Below are positions 54,677-62,902 of a stretch of DNA of 64,000 nucleotides, piece after piece. Within the stretch, counting starts at the first letter, position 1; every line of letters begins with the position of its first letter. The translations under genes and the position numbers were made by a program. The notes under the pieces were generated by a model. It saw only the letters and a list, made by a program, of their open reading frames with translations, did not search any database and was not told the origin of the DNA. Source of the stretch: Variovorax boronicumulans (GTDB lineage Bacteria; Pseudomonadota; Gammaproteobacteria; Burkholderiales; Burkholderiaceae_C); contig NZ_VEDO01000006.1 in the NCBI RefSeq assembly GCF_007677875.1, forward strand, positions 1 to 64,000, written 5' to 3'.

Positions 54677-55551
54677 GCTGCAACTCCTTCGGTGGGTTGG
54701 GTCGGACGGGCGGCGTCCAGGATGGCGAGGGCCTGCTGCCACTCGGGCGGGTCGACGCGGATGAAGTGGTTCTTCTCGCGCTGCTCCAGGAAGGGCACGC
54801 CCTTGCCCATCAGCGTGTCGAACAGGATCACGCGCGGCTTGGGTTCGGCGAGCGTGCGCGCGGCATCGAACGCTGCCAGAACGGCCGGCAGGTCGTTGCC
54901 GTCCACGCGCTGCACGTGCCAGCCGAAGGCCGCCCACTTGTCGGCCAGCGGCTCGAAGCCCAGCACCTTGCTGGAGGGGCCGTCGGCCTGCTGGTTGTTG
55001 ATGTCCACCAGACAGACGAGGTTGTCCAGCCGGTGGTGGGCCGCGGCCATCGCCGCCTCCCAGGTGGAGCCTTCATCAAGTTCGCCGTCGGACATCGAGT
55101 TGTAGACGAAGGCCGGGTTCTTCTTCTGCTTGAGTCCCAGCGCCATGCCCACGCCGATGACCAGGCCCTGGCCCAGCGAGCCGCCCGAGATCTCCATGCC
55201 GGGCGTGTAGCTGGCCATGCCCGACATGGGCAGGCGGCTGTCATCGCTGCCGTAGGTTTCGAGTTCGGCCTCGGAAATGACGCCGGCCTCGATCAGCGCG
55301 GCGTAGTGCGCGATGGCGTAGTGGCCGTGCGAGAGCAGGAATCGGTCGCGGCCCTCCCAGGTGGGATCGTCGGGCCGCAGCGTGAGGGCGTGGCGGTAGG
55401 CCACGGCCAGCACGTCGGCCCAGCCCAGGGCCTGGCCGATGTAGCCCTGGCCCTGCACCTCGCCCATGCGCAGCGCGAAGCGGCGGATGCGCCAGGCGGC
55501 CTGGGCGAGCGCGTGCGGGCCGGCCGCCGGCGACGCGGTGGAATCGTTCAT
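54673..55551 (-). CDS. Split transketolase, N-terminal (ThDP-binding) subunit
   Basis: Subunit of 292 residues carrying the diphosphate/Mg-binding domain. The ThDP motif starts at SDGELDEGSTWEAAMAAAHHRLDNLVCLVDINNQQ (about 150-185), and SLGQGLVIGVGMALG precedes it. It transfers two-carbon ketol units with the C-terminal subunit. It lies 29 bases after the TRAP permease, so the transported sugar or sugar acid probably enters this reaction. Confidence 0.9.
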   Translation of the reverse strand: MNDSTASPAAGPHALAQAAWRIRRFALRMGEVQGQGYIGQALGWADVLAVAYRHALTLRPDDPTWEGRDRFLLSHGHYAIAHYAALIEAGVISEAELETYGSDDSRLPMSGMASYTPGMEISGGSLGQGLVIGVGMALGLKQKKNPAFVYNSMSDGELDEGSTWEAAMAAAHHRLDNLVCLVDINNQQADGPSSKVLGFEPLADKWAAFGWHVQRVDGNDLPAVLAAFDAARTLAEPKPRVILFDTLMGKGVPFLEQREKNHFIRVDPPEWQQALAILDAARPTQPTEGVAA

Positions 55552-55580
55552 GGAAAGTCTCCTTGGAAAACGGTGGGGGT

Positions 55581-56840
55581 TCAGTTCAGGATCAGGCTGG
55601 GCCAGTAGGAGACCAGCGCCAGCACGCCGAAGGCGACGAGGTAGAACGGCCCGAGTTCGCGCACCGTGGCGCCGACCTTGACGTTGGCCAGCGCGCTGGT
55701 GATGAACAGCGTGGTGCCCACCGGCGGCGTGTACAGACCGATGGCCAGGTTCACGACCATCATGATGCCGAGCTGCGTCATCTCCATGCCGATGGAATTG
55801 GCCAGCGGCACGAACACCGGGGTGAGCAGCAGGATCGCGGCCGGCAGGTCGATGAACATGCCCAGGAACAGCATCAGCAGGTTCATCATGAGGATCACCA
55901 GCACCTTGGCGTGTACGTTCTGCTGCACCCACTGGGCGATGCCCTGGGGCATCTGGTCGAAGGTCAGCAGCCAGCCGATGGCGGCCGAGGCCATGATGAC
56001 GAGCAGCACCACCCCCGTGGCCAAGCCGGCGTGCACGACCGCCGTGTTGAGCCGCTGCCAGCCCAGATCGCGGTAGACAAGCACGGAGACGACCCCGGCG
56101 TACAGCGTGGAGAGCACGGCCACCTCGGTCGGCGTGGCGATGCCGAAGCGCAGGAAGACGATGATCAGCACGGGCAGCAGCACCGCCGGGAACGCATAGG
56201 CCAGGTGCCGGCGGAAGGCGGCGCCGTCGAAGGGCGCGGTGTCGCGCGGGAAGTTGCGGCGCTTGCCCACCCACCAGCAGGCCGCCATGAAGCCGGCGCA
56301 CATCAGCAGGCCCGGCGCCACCCCGGCGACGAAGAGGTCGGCGATGGACGCATTGGCCGTCAGCGCGAACAGGATCATCGGGATCGACGGGGGGATCAGG
56401 ATGTCGATGGTGGCGGCCGCCGCCAGCGTGGCCGCGGAGAACGCCGCCGGGTAGCCCAGCCGCTTGTGCCAGGGGATCATCAGCGAGCCGATGGCTGACG
56501 CATCGGCCACGGCCGAGCCCGACACCCCGCCGAACAGCGTGGACGACAGCACGCCCACCTGGGCCGGCCCGCCGTGGAAGCGGCCGATCAGCGCGGACAG
56601 CACGCCGACCAGCGCCTCGCCGAGCTTGCCGCCCATCATCAGGCTGCCCGTCAGCATGAAGAACGGGATGGCGATCAGCGGGAAACTCTGCACCTGGGCC
56701 ACCATCTGCTGCACGAGCAGGTCCAGCGGCACCTTGTCGGAACTGGCCGCCGCGGCCATGGCGGCCACCAGCAGGGCGTGGGCGATGGGCATGGCGGCCA
56801 CGGCGGCCACCATGAAGACGAACAGAATGAGGACGCTCAT
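55581..56840 (-). CDS. TRAP transporter large membrane subunit (DctM)
   Basis: Integral membrane protein of 419 residues with about twelve helices. Family motifs include IPFFMLTGSLMMGGKLGEALVGVLSALIGRFHGG, SSTLFGGVSGSAVADASAIGSLMIP and FIDLPAAILLLTPVFVPLA. It is the sodium-coupled channel of a tripartite ATP-independent importer, together with the small subunit and receptor upstream. Confidence 0.93.
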   Translation of the reverse strand: MSVLILFVFMVAAVAAMPIAHALLVAAMAAAASSDKVPLDLLVQQMVAQVQSFPLIAIPFFMLTGSLMMGGKLGEALVGVLSALIGRFHGGPAQVGVLSSTLFGGVSGSAVADASAIGSLMIPWHKRLGYPAAFSAATLAAAATIDILIPPSIPMILFALTANASIADLFVAGVAPGLLMCAGFMAACWWVGKRRNFPRDTAPFDGAAFRRHLAYAFPAVLLPVLIIVFLRFGIATPTEVAVLSTLYAGVVSVLVYRDLGWQRLNTAVVHAGLATGVVLLVIMASAAIGWLLTFDQMPQGIAQWVQQNVHAKVLVILMMNLLMLFLGMFIDLPAAILLLTPVFVPLANSIGMEMTQLGIMMVVNLAIGLYTPPVGTTLFITSALANVKVGATVRELGPFYLVAFGVLALVSYWPSLILN

Positions 56841-56849
56841 GGCGGCTCC

Positions 56850-57377
56850 TTACCAGTGGGCGGTGGGGACGGCGGCGTCGGCCACGGCGTCGTGCTGCGG
56901 CGCGGCGTGCCAGGCCTGCCAGGCCGATTGCAGGGCCAGCGCCGCCAGCAGCGCCATGCCCCCCATCACGCAGCCATAGGTGATGGAGCCGGGCAGCTGC
57001 AGGATGGGCGATTTCTCGTCGTGCACGATCTCCAGCATGCGGAAGGTGGCGACGGACAGCGTGGCGTACATGCCGGCCACCACCAGCCAGGCGAGCACGG
57101 CCACCACGCGGCGCACGCCGGCGGGCACCGCGTCCATCAGGAAGGTGGTGGCGATGTGCGCGCTGTGCTGCGCGGCGATGACCACGCCGGCCATCACGAG
57201 CCACGGGAACAGCAGTTCGGGCACCTCGTTGGCCCATTCCAGGCTGGACCCGGTGGCGTAGCGCAGCACCGTGTTGGCGACGAGGATCACGAAGATGACG
57301 GAGGTCGACAGCCACAGCACCACGCGGCAGATGCCGGTGATGGCGCCATCGACCCAGCCGGTACGGGCTTGGGCCAT
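56850..57377 (-). CDS. TRAP transporter small membrane subunit (DctQ)
   Basis: Four-helix membrane protein of 175 residues (VLWLSTSVIFVILVANTVLRYATGSSLEWANEVPELLFPWLVMAG, then AQHSAHIATTFLMDAVPAG). The W-x-x-E and early Asn/Arg positions fit DctQ. It lies between the receptor and large-subunit genes in the usual P-Q-M order. Confidence 0.9.
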   Translation of the reverse strand: MAQARTGWVDGAITGICRVVLWLSTSVIFVILVANTVLRYATGSSLEWANEVPELLFPWLVMAGVVIAAQHSAHIATTFLMDAVPAGVRRVVAVLAWLVVAGMYATLSVATFRMLEIVHDEKSPILQLPGSITYGCVMGGMALLAALALQSAWQAWHAAPQHDAVADAAVPTAHW

Positions 57378-57402
57378 GGGGGTCTCCTGAGGGCGTGGCC
57401 GG

Positions 57403-58392
57403 TCAGTTCGGCTGGGCGGCCGCGACGACCTTCTTCACGTACGGTCCGATCGGGCCGCCGGCCCACTTGGTCACGACCTCCGCGGTGGCCTTGGCGAACG
57501 GCGCCGTGGCCGGCGTCGTCACCTGCACGCCCTTGGCCTTCAGGTCGGCCAGCAGCTTCTCGTCGGCCTCCTGCGCGAGGCGCCGCTGCAGCGCCGTGGC
57601 CTCGGCGGCGGCCTCCTGCACGGCCTTGCGGTCGGCTTCGGACAGGCGGTCCCAGCTGCGCTTGCTCATGAGAAACGGCGTCATCTGGAACTGGTGGTTG
57701 GTCATGGCCAGGTGCTTCTGCACCTCGTAGAGCTTGCTGGCGTGGAAGTTCACGAGCGGGTTCTCCTGCCCGTCCACCACGCCCTGCTGCAGCGCCACGT
57801 ACAGCTCGGCGAACTTGATCTGCTGCGCCTCGGCGCCCAGCGCCTTCATGATGTCCACCAGCGTCGCGTCCGGCGGCACGCGCATCTTCAGGCCCTTGAG
57901 GTCCTCGGGCGCGTTGATCGCGCGCTTGCTGTTGGTCATCTGGCGGATGCCGTTGTCCCAGGTGCCCAGCAGCACCATGCCCTTGTCGGCCGAGCGCTCG
58001 GCCAGCTCCTTGCCGAGCGGGCCGTCCAGCAGCCGGAAGGCGGCCGCGGGGCTGGCGAACAGGAAGGGCATGCCGTAGGCCGCGTACTCGGGCACGGCGT
58101 TGGCCACGGCGCCCTGCGAATTGGCGCTCAGGTCCAGCGCGCCGGTGCGCAGCGCGGTGACCATGGCCGCGTCGTCGCCGAGCTGGCCGGACGGCGCGAC
58201 CTGCACCTCGATGCGGCCGCCCGATCTGGCCTTGACGACCTCGGCGAACTTGACGGCGGCCTCATGCCGCGGGTTGCCCAGCGCGGCGCCGTGGCCCAGC
58301 GTGAGCTTGACGGCCTGTGCCGAGGCGCCGGCGGCGCACAGCAGGCCCAGCGATGCGGCCAGCAGCGAGCGGACGAAATGGTAGCGGTTCAT
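57403..58392 (-). CDS. TRAP transporter periplasmic solute receptor (DctP)
   Basis: Secreted receptor of 329 residues with signal peptide (LLAASLGLLCAAGASA). DctP features are LTLGHGAALGNPRHEAAVKFAEVVKARSGGRIEVQVAPSGQLGDD, and the ligand-contact stretch GLKMRVPPDATLVDIMKALGA with conserved Arg. Downstream comes VVDGQENPLVNFHASKLYEVQKHLAMTNHQ. It delivers a sugar acid or similar organic acid to DctQM. Confidence 0.93.
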   Translation of the reverse strand: MNRYHFVRSLLAASLGLLCAAGASAQAVKLTLGHGAALGNPRHEAAVKFAEVVKARSGGRIEVQVAPSGQLGDDAAMVTALRTGALDLSANSQGAVANAVPEYAAYGMPFLFASPAAAFRLLDGPLGKELAERSADKGMVLLGTWDNGIRQMTNSKRAINAPEDLKGLKMRVPPDATLVDIMKALGAEAQQIKFAELYVALQQGVVDGQENPLVNFHASKLYEVQKHLAMTNHQFQMTPFLMSKRSWDRLSEADRKAVQEAAAEATALQRRLAQEADEKLLADLKAKGVQVTTPATAPFAKATAEVVTKWAGGPIGPYVKKVVAAAQPN

Positions 58393-58431
58393 GGGATTTG
58401 TCTCCGTGCGGTATGGAAGGGGGATGCGGCG

Positions 58432-59181
58432 TCAGTGGATCAACATGCCGCCGTTCACGTCGAGCGTGATGCCGGTGCAGTAGGCCGACAGGTCGCTGGC
58501 CAGGAACACGCAGGCGCCGGCGACGTCGTCGGCACGGCCCAGACGGGCCAGCGGGATCGTGTCCTCGATGTCCTTCTTGCGTTCCGGGCTCAACTTGCCC
58601 TGGGTGATGTCGGTCTCGATCAGGCCGGGCGTGATGCAGTTGATGCGGATGCCCTCGCCGCCGAACTCGCGCGCCATGGCGCGGGCCAGGCCCAGAACGC
58701 CGGCCTTGGCGGCCGAGTAGTGCGGGCCGCCGAAGATGCCGCCGCCGCGCTGCGCCGACACGGACGAGATGCAGACGATGGCGCCGCTCCTGGCCGCGCG
58801 CATGGCCGGCAGCACGGCCTGCGACATGTACAGCGTGCCGCGCAGGCTGACGTCCAGAATGCGGTCGTAGTCCGCCCCGGTGATTTCCAGCGTCCTGACC
58901 GGCTGCGTGATGCCGGCGTTGTTGACGAGGATGTCGATGCGGCCGAAGGCCTGCATCGCCGCCGCCGCCGCGGCCTCGCAGGCGGCCTTGTCAGTGACGT
59001 CGCCGACCACGCCCAGGTGGCCCTCGCCGAGCCGCGCCGCGGCGGCCGCGGGCTCGGCCCGCGCCAGGTCCATGACGACCACGCGCGCGCCCTGGGCGGC
59101 CATCTGCCGGGCGGTGGCGAAGCCCAATCCGTTGATGCCTGCGCCGCCGGTGACGATGGCGACCTTGTCCTTGAGCAGCAT
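58432..59181 (-). CDS. Short-chain dehydrogenase/reductase (FabG-like)
   Basis: NAD(P)-dependent oxidoreductase of 249 residues. Motifs are VTGGAGINGLGFATA (cofactor), NNAG, catalytic Ser in SSVSAQRGGG, YSAAKAG (Tyr and Lys), and a C-terminal GITLDVNGGM. The aspartate in VVVMDLA after strand two favours NAD. As first gene of the TRAP-transketolase operon, it probably oxidises a polyol or sugar to the ketose used by the transketolase. The ATG at 59181 starts the cofactor fold. Confidence 0.88.
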   Translation of the reverse strand: MLLKDKVAIVTGGAGINGLGFATARQMAAQGARVVVMDLARAEPAAAAARLGEGHLGVVGDVTDKAACEAAAAAAMQAFGRIDILVNNAGITQPVRTLEITGADYDRILDVSLRGTLYMSQAVLPAMRAARSGAIVCISSVSAQRGGGIFGGPHYSAAKAGVLGLARAMAREFGGEGIRINCITPGLIETDITQGKLSPERKKDIEDTIPLARLGRADDVAGACVFLASDLSAYCTGITLDVNGGMLIH

Positions 59182-59271
59182 GCTGCGATCTCCTTGGCTG
59201 TGGTGGGGTGCGAAGCGCCAGCGGTGTGTCCGTACTGGCGTGTCGGGGCGGATGTTCGTGGCCGCCCGACA

Positions 59272-59294
59272 TGAGGACAAGCGATATCTCCTCA
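59272..59294. promoter_or_regulatory. Dyad operator TGAGGA-N11-TCCTCA
   Basis: A perfect 6-bp inverted repeat (59272-59277 and 59289-59294) lies in the 155-base gap between the SDR operon and the divergent LysR gene. The position and dyad form fit a LysR-type binding site controlling both promoters. Confidence 0.5.
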
Positions 59295-59336
59295 GGCTAA
59301 GATGACGGTTCTTCATTCAACTGCGGGGATAACCCT

Positions 59337-60230
59337 GTGCCCCATCTGCCCGCCACCACCACCCTGCTGGCCTTCGACGCGGTGGCACGGCGCCGCAGCT
59401 TCGCGCTCGCAGCGGCCGAACTGCACCTGACGCCCTCGGCCGTCAGCCACCAGATCGCCCGGCTGGAATCGGAACTCGGTGTGCGCCTGTTCGAGCGCAG
59501 CGCGCACGGCGTGCACCTGAGCGATGCGGGGACGCGCTACCTCGAGCGCGTGGGGGGCGCGCTGTCCGCGATCGCCTCGGCCACGGAAGACCTGCGCCAG
59601 GGCGTGCGCAACAGCCTGTACGTGCACTGCGCGCCCAGCATCGCGAGCCTGTGGCTGATGCCGCGCCTGCGTGGCTTCGCCCAGGCGCACCCGGACATTT
59701 CGCTGAACCTCTCCGCCGCGCACACGCACAGCGACTTCGCCCTGGGCCAGGCCGACGTGGACATCCGCTACGGTGTGCCGCAGTGGGGCGACCTGGTCGT
59801 CGAGCCGCTGTTCGAGGAAAGCATCGTTCCGCTGGCGAGCCCGGCCTTCATCCGCGAACACGGGCTGCGCCGCATCGACCAGTTGCTCGACGTGCCCCTG
59901 ATCCAGAGCAACGTGAGCATCGTGCAGTGGCCCGACTGGCTGGTCGCGTTCTCCGACCAGCGGGCACCCGAGCGCTACGCGCTGCGCTTCGACCGCGCGC
60001 AGATGTCGCTGGACGCGGCGACGCAGGGGCTGGGGGTGGCGCTGGAGAGCGTCGTCAACGCGGGCGGGCACCTCGCGCAGCGCCAGCTCAAGCCCGTCTT
60101 CGGACTGGAACGGGCCATCCGCGTGAAGGCGCACTTCGTGGTCTACCCGCCGCGCCATGCGGGCCGGCCCGCGCTGGAAGCGTTCCTGGCCTGGATCCAT
60201 GCCGAGGCGTCGCGGCAGCAGCCGCGCTGA
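59337..60230 (+). CDS. LysR-type regulator (GcvA-like), divergent to the TRAP-transketolase operon
   Basis: Regulator of 297 residues of the GcvA/AmpR-like branch: LLAFDAVARRRSFALAAAELHLTPSAVSHQIARLESELGVRLFERSAHGVHLSDAGTRY at the N-terminus, and LWLMPRLRGFAQAHPDISLNLSA opening the effector domain. The start codon is GTG. It most likely controls the divergent SDR, TRAP and transketolase genes through the dyad between them. The 75 bases downstream hold no gene. Confidence 0.9.
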   Translation: MPHLPATTTLLAFDAVARRRSFALAAAELHLTPSAVSHQIARLESELGVRLFERSAHGVHLSDAGTRYLERVGGALSAIASATEDLRQGVRNSLYVHCAPSIASLWLMPRLRGFAQAHPDISLNLSAAHTHSDFALGQADVDIRYGVPQWGDLVVEPLFEESIVPLASPAFIREHGLRRIDQLLDVPLIQSNVSIVQWPDWLVAFSDQRAPERYALRFDRAQMSLDAATQGLGVALESVVNAGGHLAQRQLKPVFGLERAIRVKAHFVVYPPRHAGRPALEAFLAWIHAEASRQQPR

Positions 60231-60305
60231 GCGCTCCGGACCGATCGCCGAGGCCGGGCGGGTCGGGCAACGCGCCGCCTGCCATGCCCATGGGCCGGCG
60301 CGCCC

Positions 60306-61268
60306 TCACTCCACCTTCACGTTCGCTTCCTTGATGCGCTCCAGCGCCTCGCGCCCGGAGCCGGCCGCCCAGCGGTCGAACTCGGCCGGGGAACTGGACG
60401 CCAGCGCCTCGTTTCCCGTGTCCAGCAGCTTGCGCTGGACCTGCGGATCGGCCAGCGCGCGGGTCGCGGCGGCGTAGAGCCGTTGCGTGACCTCGGCCGG
60501 CAGCTGGGCCGGCCCGAACAGGCCGAACCAGAAGCTGAATTCGAAGCCCGGCAGGCCCTGCGCGGCCAGCGTGGGCAGCCCCGGCACCACGGCCGAGGGC
60601 TGCTCCGTCGTCACGCCCAGCATCTTCACGGTGCCGGGCCGTCCCAGCGGCAGCACCGAGGCGGCCGTGCCAAACGACAGCTGCACGTCGCCGGCCACCA
60701 CCGCCTGCAGCGCCGGCGCCCCGCCCTTGAACGGGATGTGCACCATCTGCGCGCCCACGGCCTTTTCGAACGTCAGCGCCGCGATGTGCGGGGAGCCGCC
60801 GATGCCCGACGACGAATAGTTCAGCTTGCCGGGCTGCGCCTTGACCTTGGCCACGAGCTCCTGCACCGTGCCGATCTTGAGGTCCTTGTTCACGGCCAGC
60901 ACCAGCGGCGAGACCGTGAGCCGGGTGATCGGCGTGAAGTCCGCAGGCTGGTACTTCACCTTGTACAGGTGCTGGTCGATGCCGTAGAGCGTGGCCGTGG
61001 CCAGGCCCAGCGTGTAGCCGTCGGCCGGCGCGCGCCACAGCAGGGACGAGGCCAGCGTGCTGCCGGCGCCGGGCTTGTTGTCCACCACGATGGACTGGCC
61101 CAGTTCCTTGCCCAGCGCGTCGGACACGATGCGCGCGATGAGGTCGGCCGCGCCCGAGGGCGAGTAGCCCACGAGCAGCCGGATCGGCCTGTTCGGGTAG
61201 GACTCGGACTGCGCCGCGGCGCAGTTGCACAGGCCGGCGAGTGCGGCGGCGAGCAGCAGGGTCTTCAT
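60306..61268 (-). CDS. Bug/TctC-type tripartite tricarboxylate transporter receptor
   Basis: Secreted receptor of 320 residues with signal peptide (LLLAAALAGLCNCAAAQ). The Bug fold shows IRLLVGYSPSGAADLIARIVSDALGKELGQSIVVDNKPGAGSTLASSLLWRAPADGYTLG and MVHIPFKGGAPALQAVVAGDVQLSFGTA. It lies 14 bases after an enoyl-CoA hydratase gene, so the ligand is probably an acid degraded through CoA esters by the upstream genes. Confidence 0.9.
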   Translation of the reverse strand: MKTLLLAAALAGLCNCAAAQSESYPNRPIRLLVGYSPSGAADLIARIVSDALGKELGQSIVVDNKPGAGSTLASSLLWRAPADGYTLGLATATLYGIDQHLYKVKYQPADFTPITRLTVSPLVLAVNKDLKIGTVQELVAKVKAQPGKLNYSSSGIGGSPHIAALTFEKAVGAQMVHIPFKGGAPALQAVVAGDVQLSFGTAASVLPLGRPGTVKMLGVTTEQPSAVVPGLPTLAAQGLPGFEFSFWFGLFGPAQLPAEVTQRLYAAATRALADPQVQRKLLDTGNEALASSSPAEFDRWAAGSGREALERIKEANVKVE

Positions 61269-61282
61269 CGTCGGTCTCCGGT

Positions 61283-62035
61283 TCAGGTGCCGTGGAACAC
61301 GGGCGCGCGCTTGGCGAGCCAGGCGGCCTGCCCCTCGCGCAGGTCGGCCGAGTCGGCGGCGCGCGCCATGTCGGCGTGCAGCGCGTCCACGTCCAACCGG
61401 CCGCGCGCGATGCGGTTCAGGTGCTGCTTCATGCCCAGCATGGCGATGGGCGCCATGCCCGCGCAGGTCTGCGTGAGCCGCTCCACCGCGGCGGGCAGTT
61501 CGTCCGGCGCGAGCAGCTGCGTGAGAAAACCGATCGCGCGCATTTCCTCGGCGCCGATCTTCTCAGCCGTCAGGAACAGGCGCTTGGCGTTGTCCAGGCC
61601 CAGCCGGCTCACGTAGCGCTCCAACCCGCCCTGGTAGAAGTGCAGGCCCAGCCGCGCGGCCGGCATGAACATGTCGATGCCCTGCGCACCCAGGCGGAAG
61701 TCGCAGGCCAGCGCCAGGTCGGTGCCGCCACCGTAGACGCTGCCGTGCAGCACCGCGATGGTCACGGGTCGCGCTTCTTCCAGCGCGTTGACCACGGCCT
61801 CGAAGTTGACCTTGCGCGCCGCGCCGATCTGGCCGATGTCGTAACCGCTGCAGAAGTATTTGCCCAGGCCGCGCAGCTGCAGCACCAGCACCTCGGGCCG
61901 CGCGTTCACAGCGGCGATCTGCTCGGCCAGCGTGGCCAGGTCCTCGGGCGTGAGCCGGTTGGCCTGCTCGGGGCGGCGCAGCGTGATGGTGGCGACGGGG
62001 CCGGTGCACTGCAGTTCAGGAAGGTCCATGTTCAT
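61283..62035 (-). CDS. Enoyl-CoA hydratase/isomerase family protein
   Basis: Crotonase-fold protein of 250 residues. The oxyanion-hole segments are LGKYFCSGYDIGQIG (near residue 58) and LHGSVYGGGTDLALACDFRLG (near 95). At the position of the first catalytic glutamate of classical hydratases, the sequence reads FMPAARLGL, so Ala replaces Glu. This is common in subfamilies with isomerase, hydrolase or unknown activity. Its ATG overlaps the upstream paralogue's stop by four bases. Confidence 0.85.
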   Translation of the reverse strand: MNMDLPELQCTGPVATITLRRPEQANRLTPEDLATLAEQIAAVNARPEVLVLQLRGLGKYFCSGYDIGQIGAARKVNFEAVVNALEEARPVTIAVLHGSVYGGGTDLALACDFRLGAQGIDMFMPAARLGLHFYQGGLERYVSRLGLDNAKRLFLTAEKIGAEEMRAIGFLTQLLAPDELPAAVERLTQTCAGMAPIAMLGMKQHLNRIARGRLDVDALHADMARAADSADLREGQAAWLAKRAPVFHGT

Positions 62036-62829
62036 CGTCCCTGGAAAACGGGGTTGCGTTTTTCCATGAAGGCGCGGCGGCCCTCCTGGTAGTCGGCGCT
62101 GTCGAAGCAGCGGTCCACCGCGGCCGCCACGGCGCTGTCGTCGGCCGCGCTGTAGCGTTCGAACAGGCGAACGGCCGCCTTGGCGGCCTGCACGGTCAGC
62201 GGCGCGTTGGCGGCCACGCGGGCCGCGTAGGCGCGCACGGCACTCTCCAGTTCCTCGGCCGGCAGCAGGTGGTTGACGAGGCCGATGCGCAGCGCCTCGT
62301 CGGCCTCGAGCTGGCGCGCGCTGAACAGCAGGTCCTTGGCGGCCGACGGGCCGACCACGCGCGCCAGCGCCGCCAGGCCCTCGTACTCGTAGCCCAGGCC
62401 CAGCCGCGCCGCCGGGATGCCGAAGCGCGAGCCCTGGCCCGCGAAGCGCAGGTCGGCCGCCAGCGCCAGCGCGAGGCCGCCGCCGATGCAAAAGCCCTGC
62501 ACCATCGCGATGAGCGGCTTGTCCAGACGCGCCAGGCCACGGTGCGCACGCGAGGCGATCTCGGCGTAGCGCAACTTCTGTTCGGCGTTGGCGCGGTGCT
62601 GCTCGAACTCGCTGATGTCGGCCCCGGCCGCGAAGGACTTTCCGCCCGCGCCGTGCAGCACCACCACGCGCACGGCCGGGTCGGCCTGCATCGCTTCGGC
62701 CGCCGCACCCAGGCCCTGCCACATGGCCAGCGACATGGCGTTGCGCCGCTCGGGCTGGTTGATGGTGATCCAGCCCACGCCATCCTCCACGCGTGCGAGG
62801 ATCTTCGTCGTGCCCAGTTCCAGAGTCAT
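62032..62829 (-). CDS. Enoyl-CoA hydratase/isomerase family protein
   Basis: Crotonase-fold protein of 265 residues, paralogous to the next gene. Motifs are AGGKSFAAGADISEFEQHR (oxyanion hole one) and VQGFCIGGGLALALAADLRFAG (oxyanion hole two). The usual first catalytic Glu position reads GIPAARLGLG, again with Ala. Two such paralogues side by side behind a CoA-transferase suggest successive steps, or a heteromeric enzyme, in one acyl-CoA pathway. Confidence 0.87.
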   Translation of the reverse strand: MTLELGTTKILARVEDGVGWITINQPERRNAMSLAMWQGLGAAAEAMQADPAVRVVVLHGAGGKSFAAGADISEFEQHRANAEQKLRYAEIASRAHRGLARLDKPLIAMVQGFCIGGGLALALAADLRFAGQGSRFGIPAARLGLGYEYEGLAALARVVGPSAAKDLLFSARQLEADEALRIGLVNHLLPAEELESAVRAYAARVAANAPLTVQAAKAAVRLFERYSAADDSAVAAAVDRCFDSADYQEGRRAFMEKRNPVFQGR

Positions 62830-62902
62830 GTCGGCACCCTTCGGCCTGCGGCCTGTCCCGCCAGGCGGGAGCGCGCTTGCTGGGTGCGGCCCGGCGCGGC
62901 GC

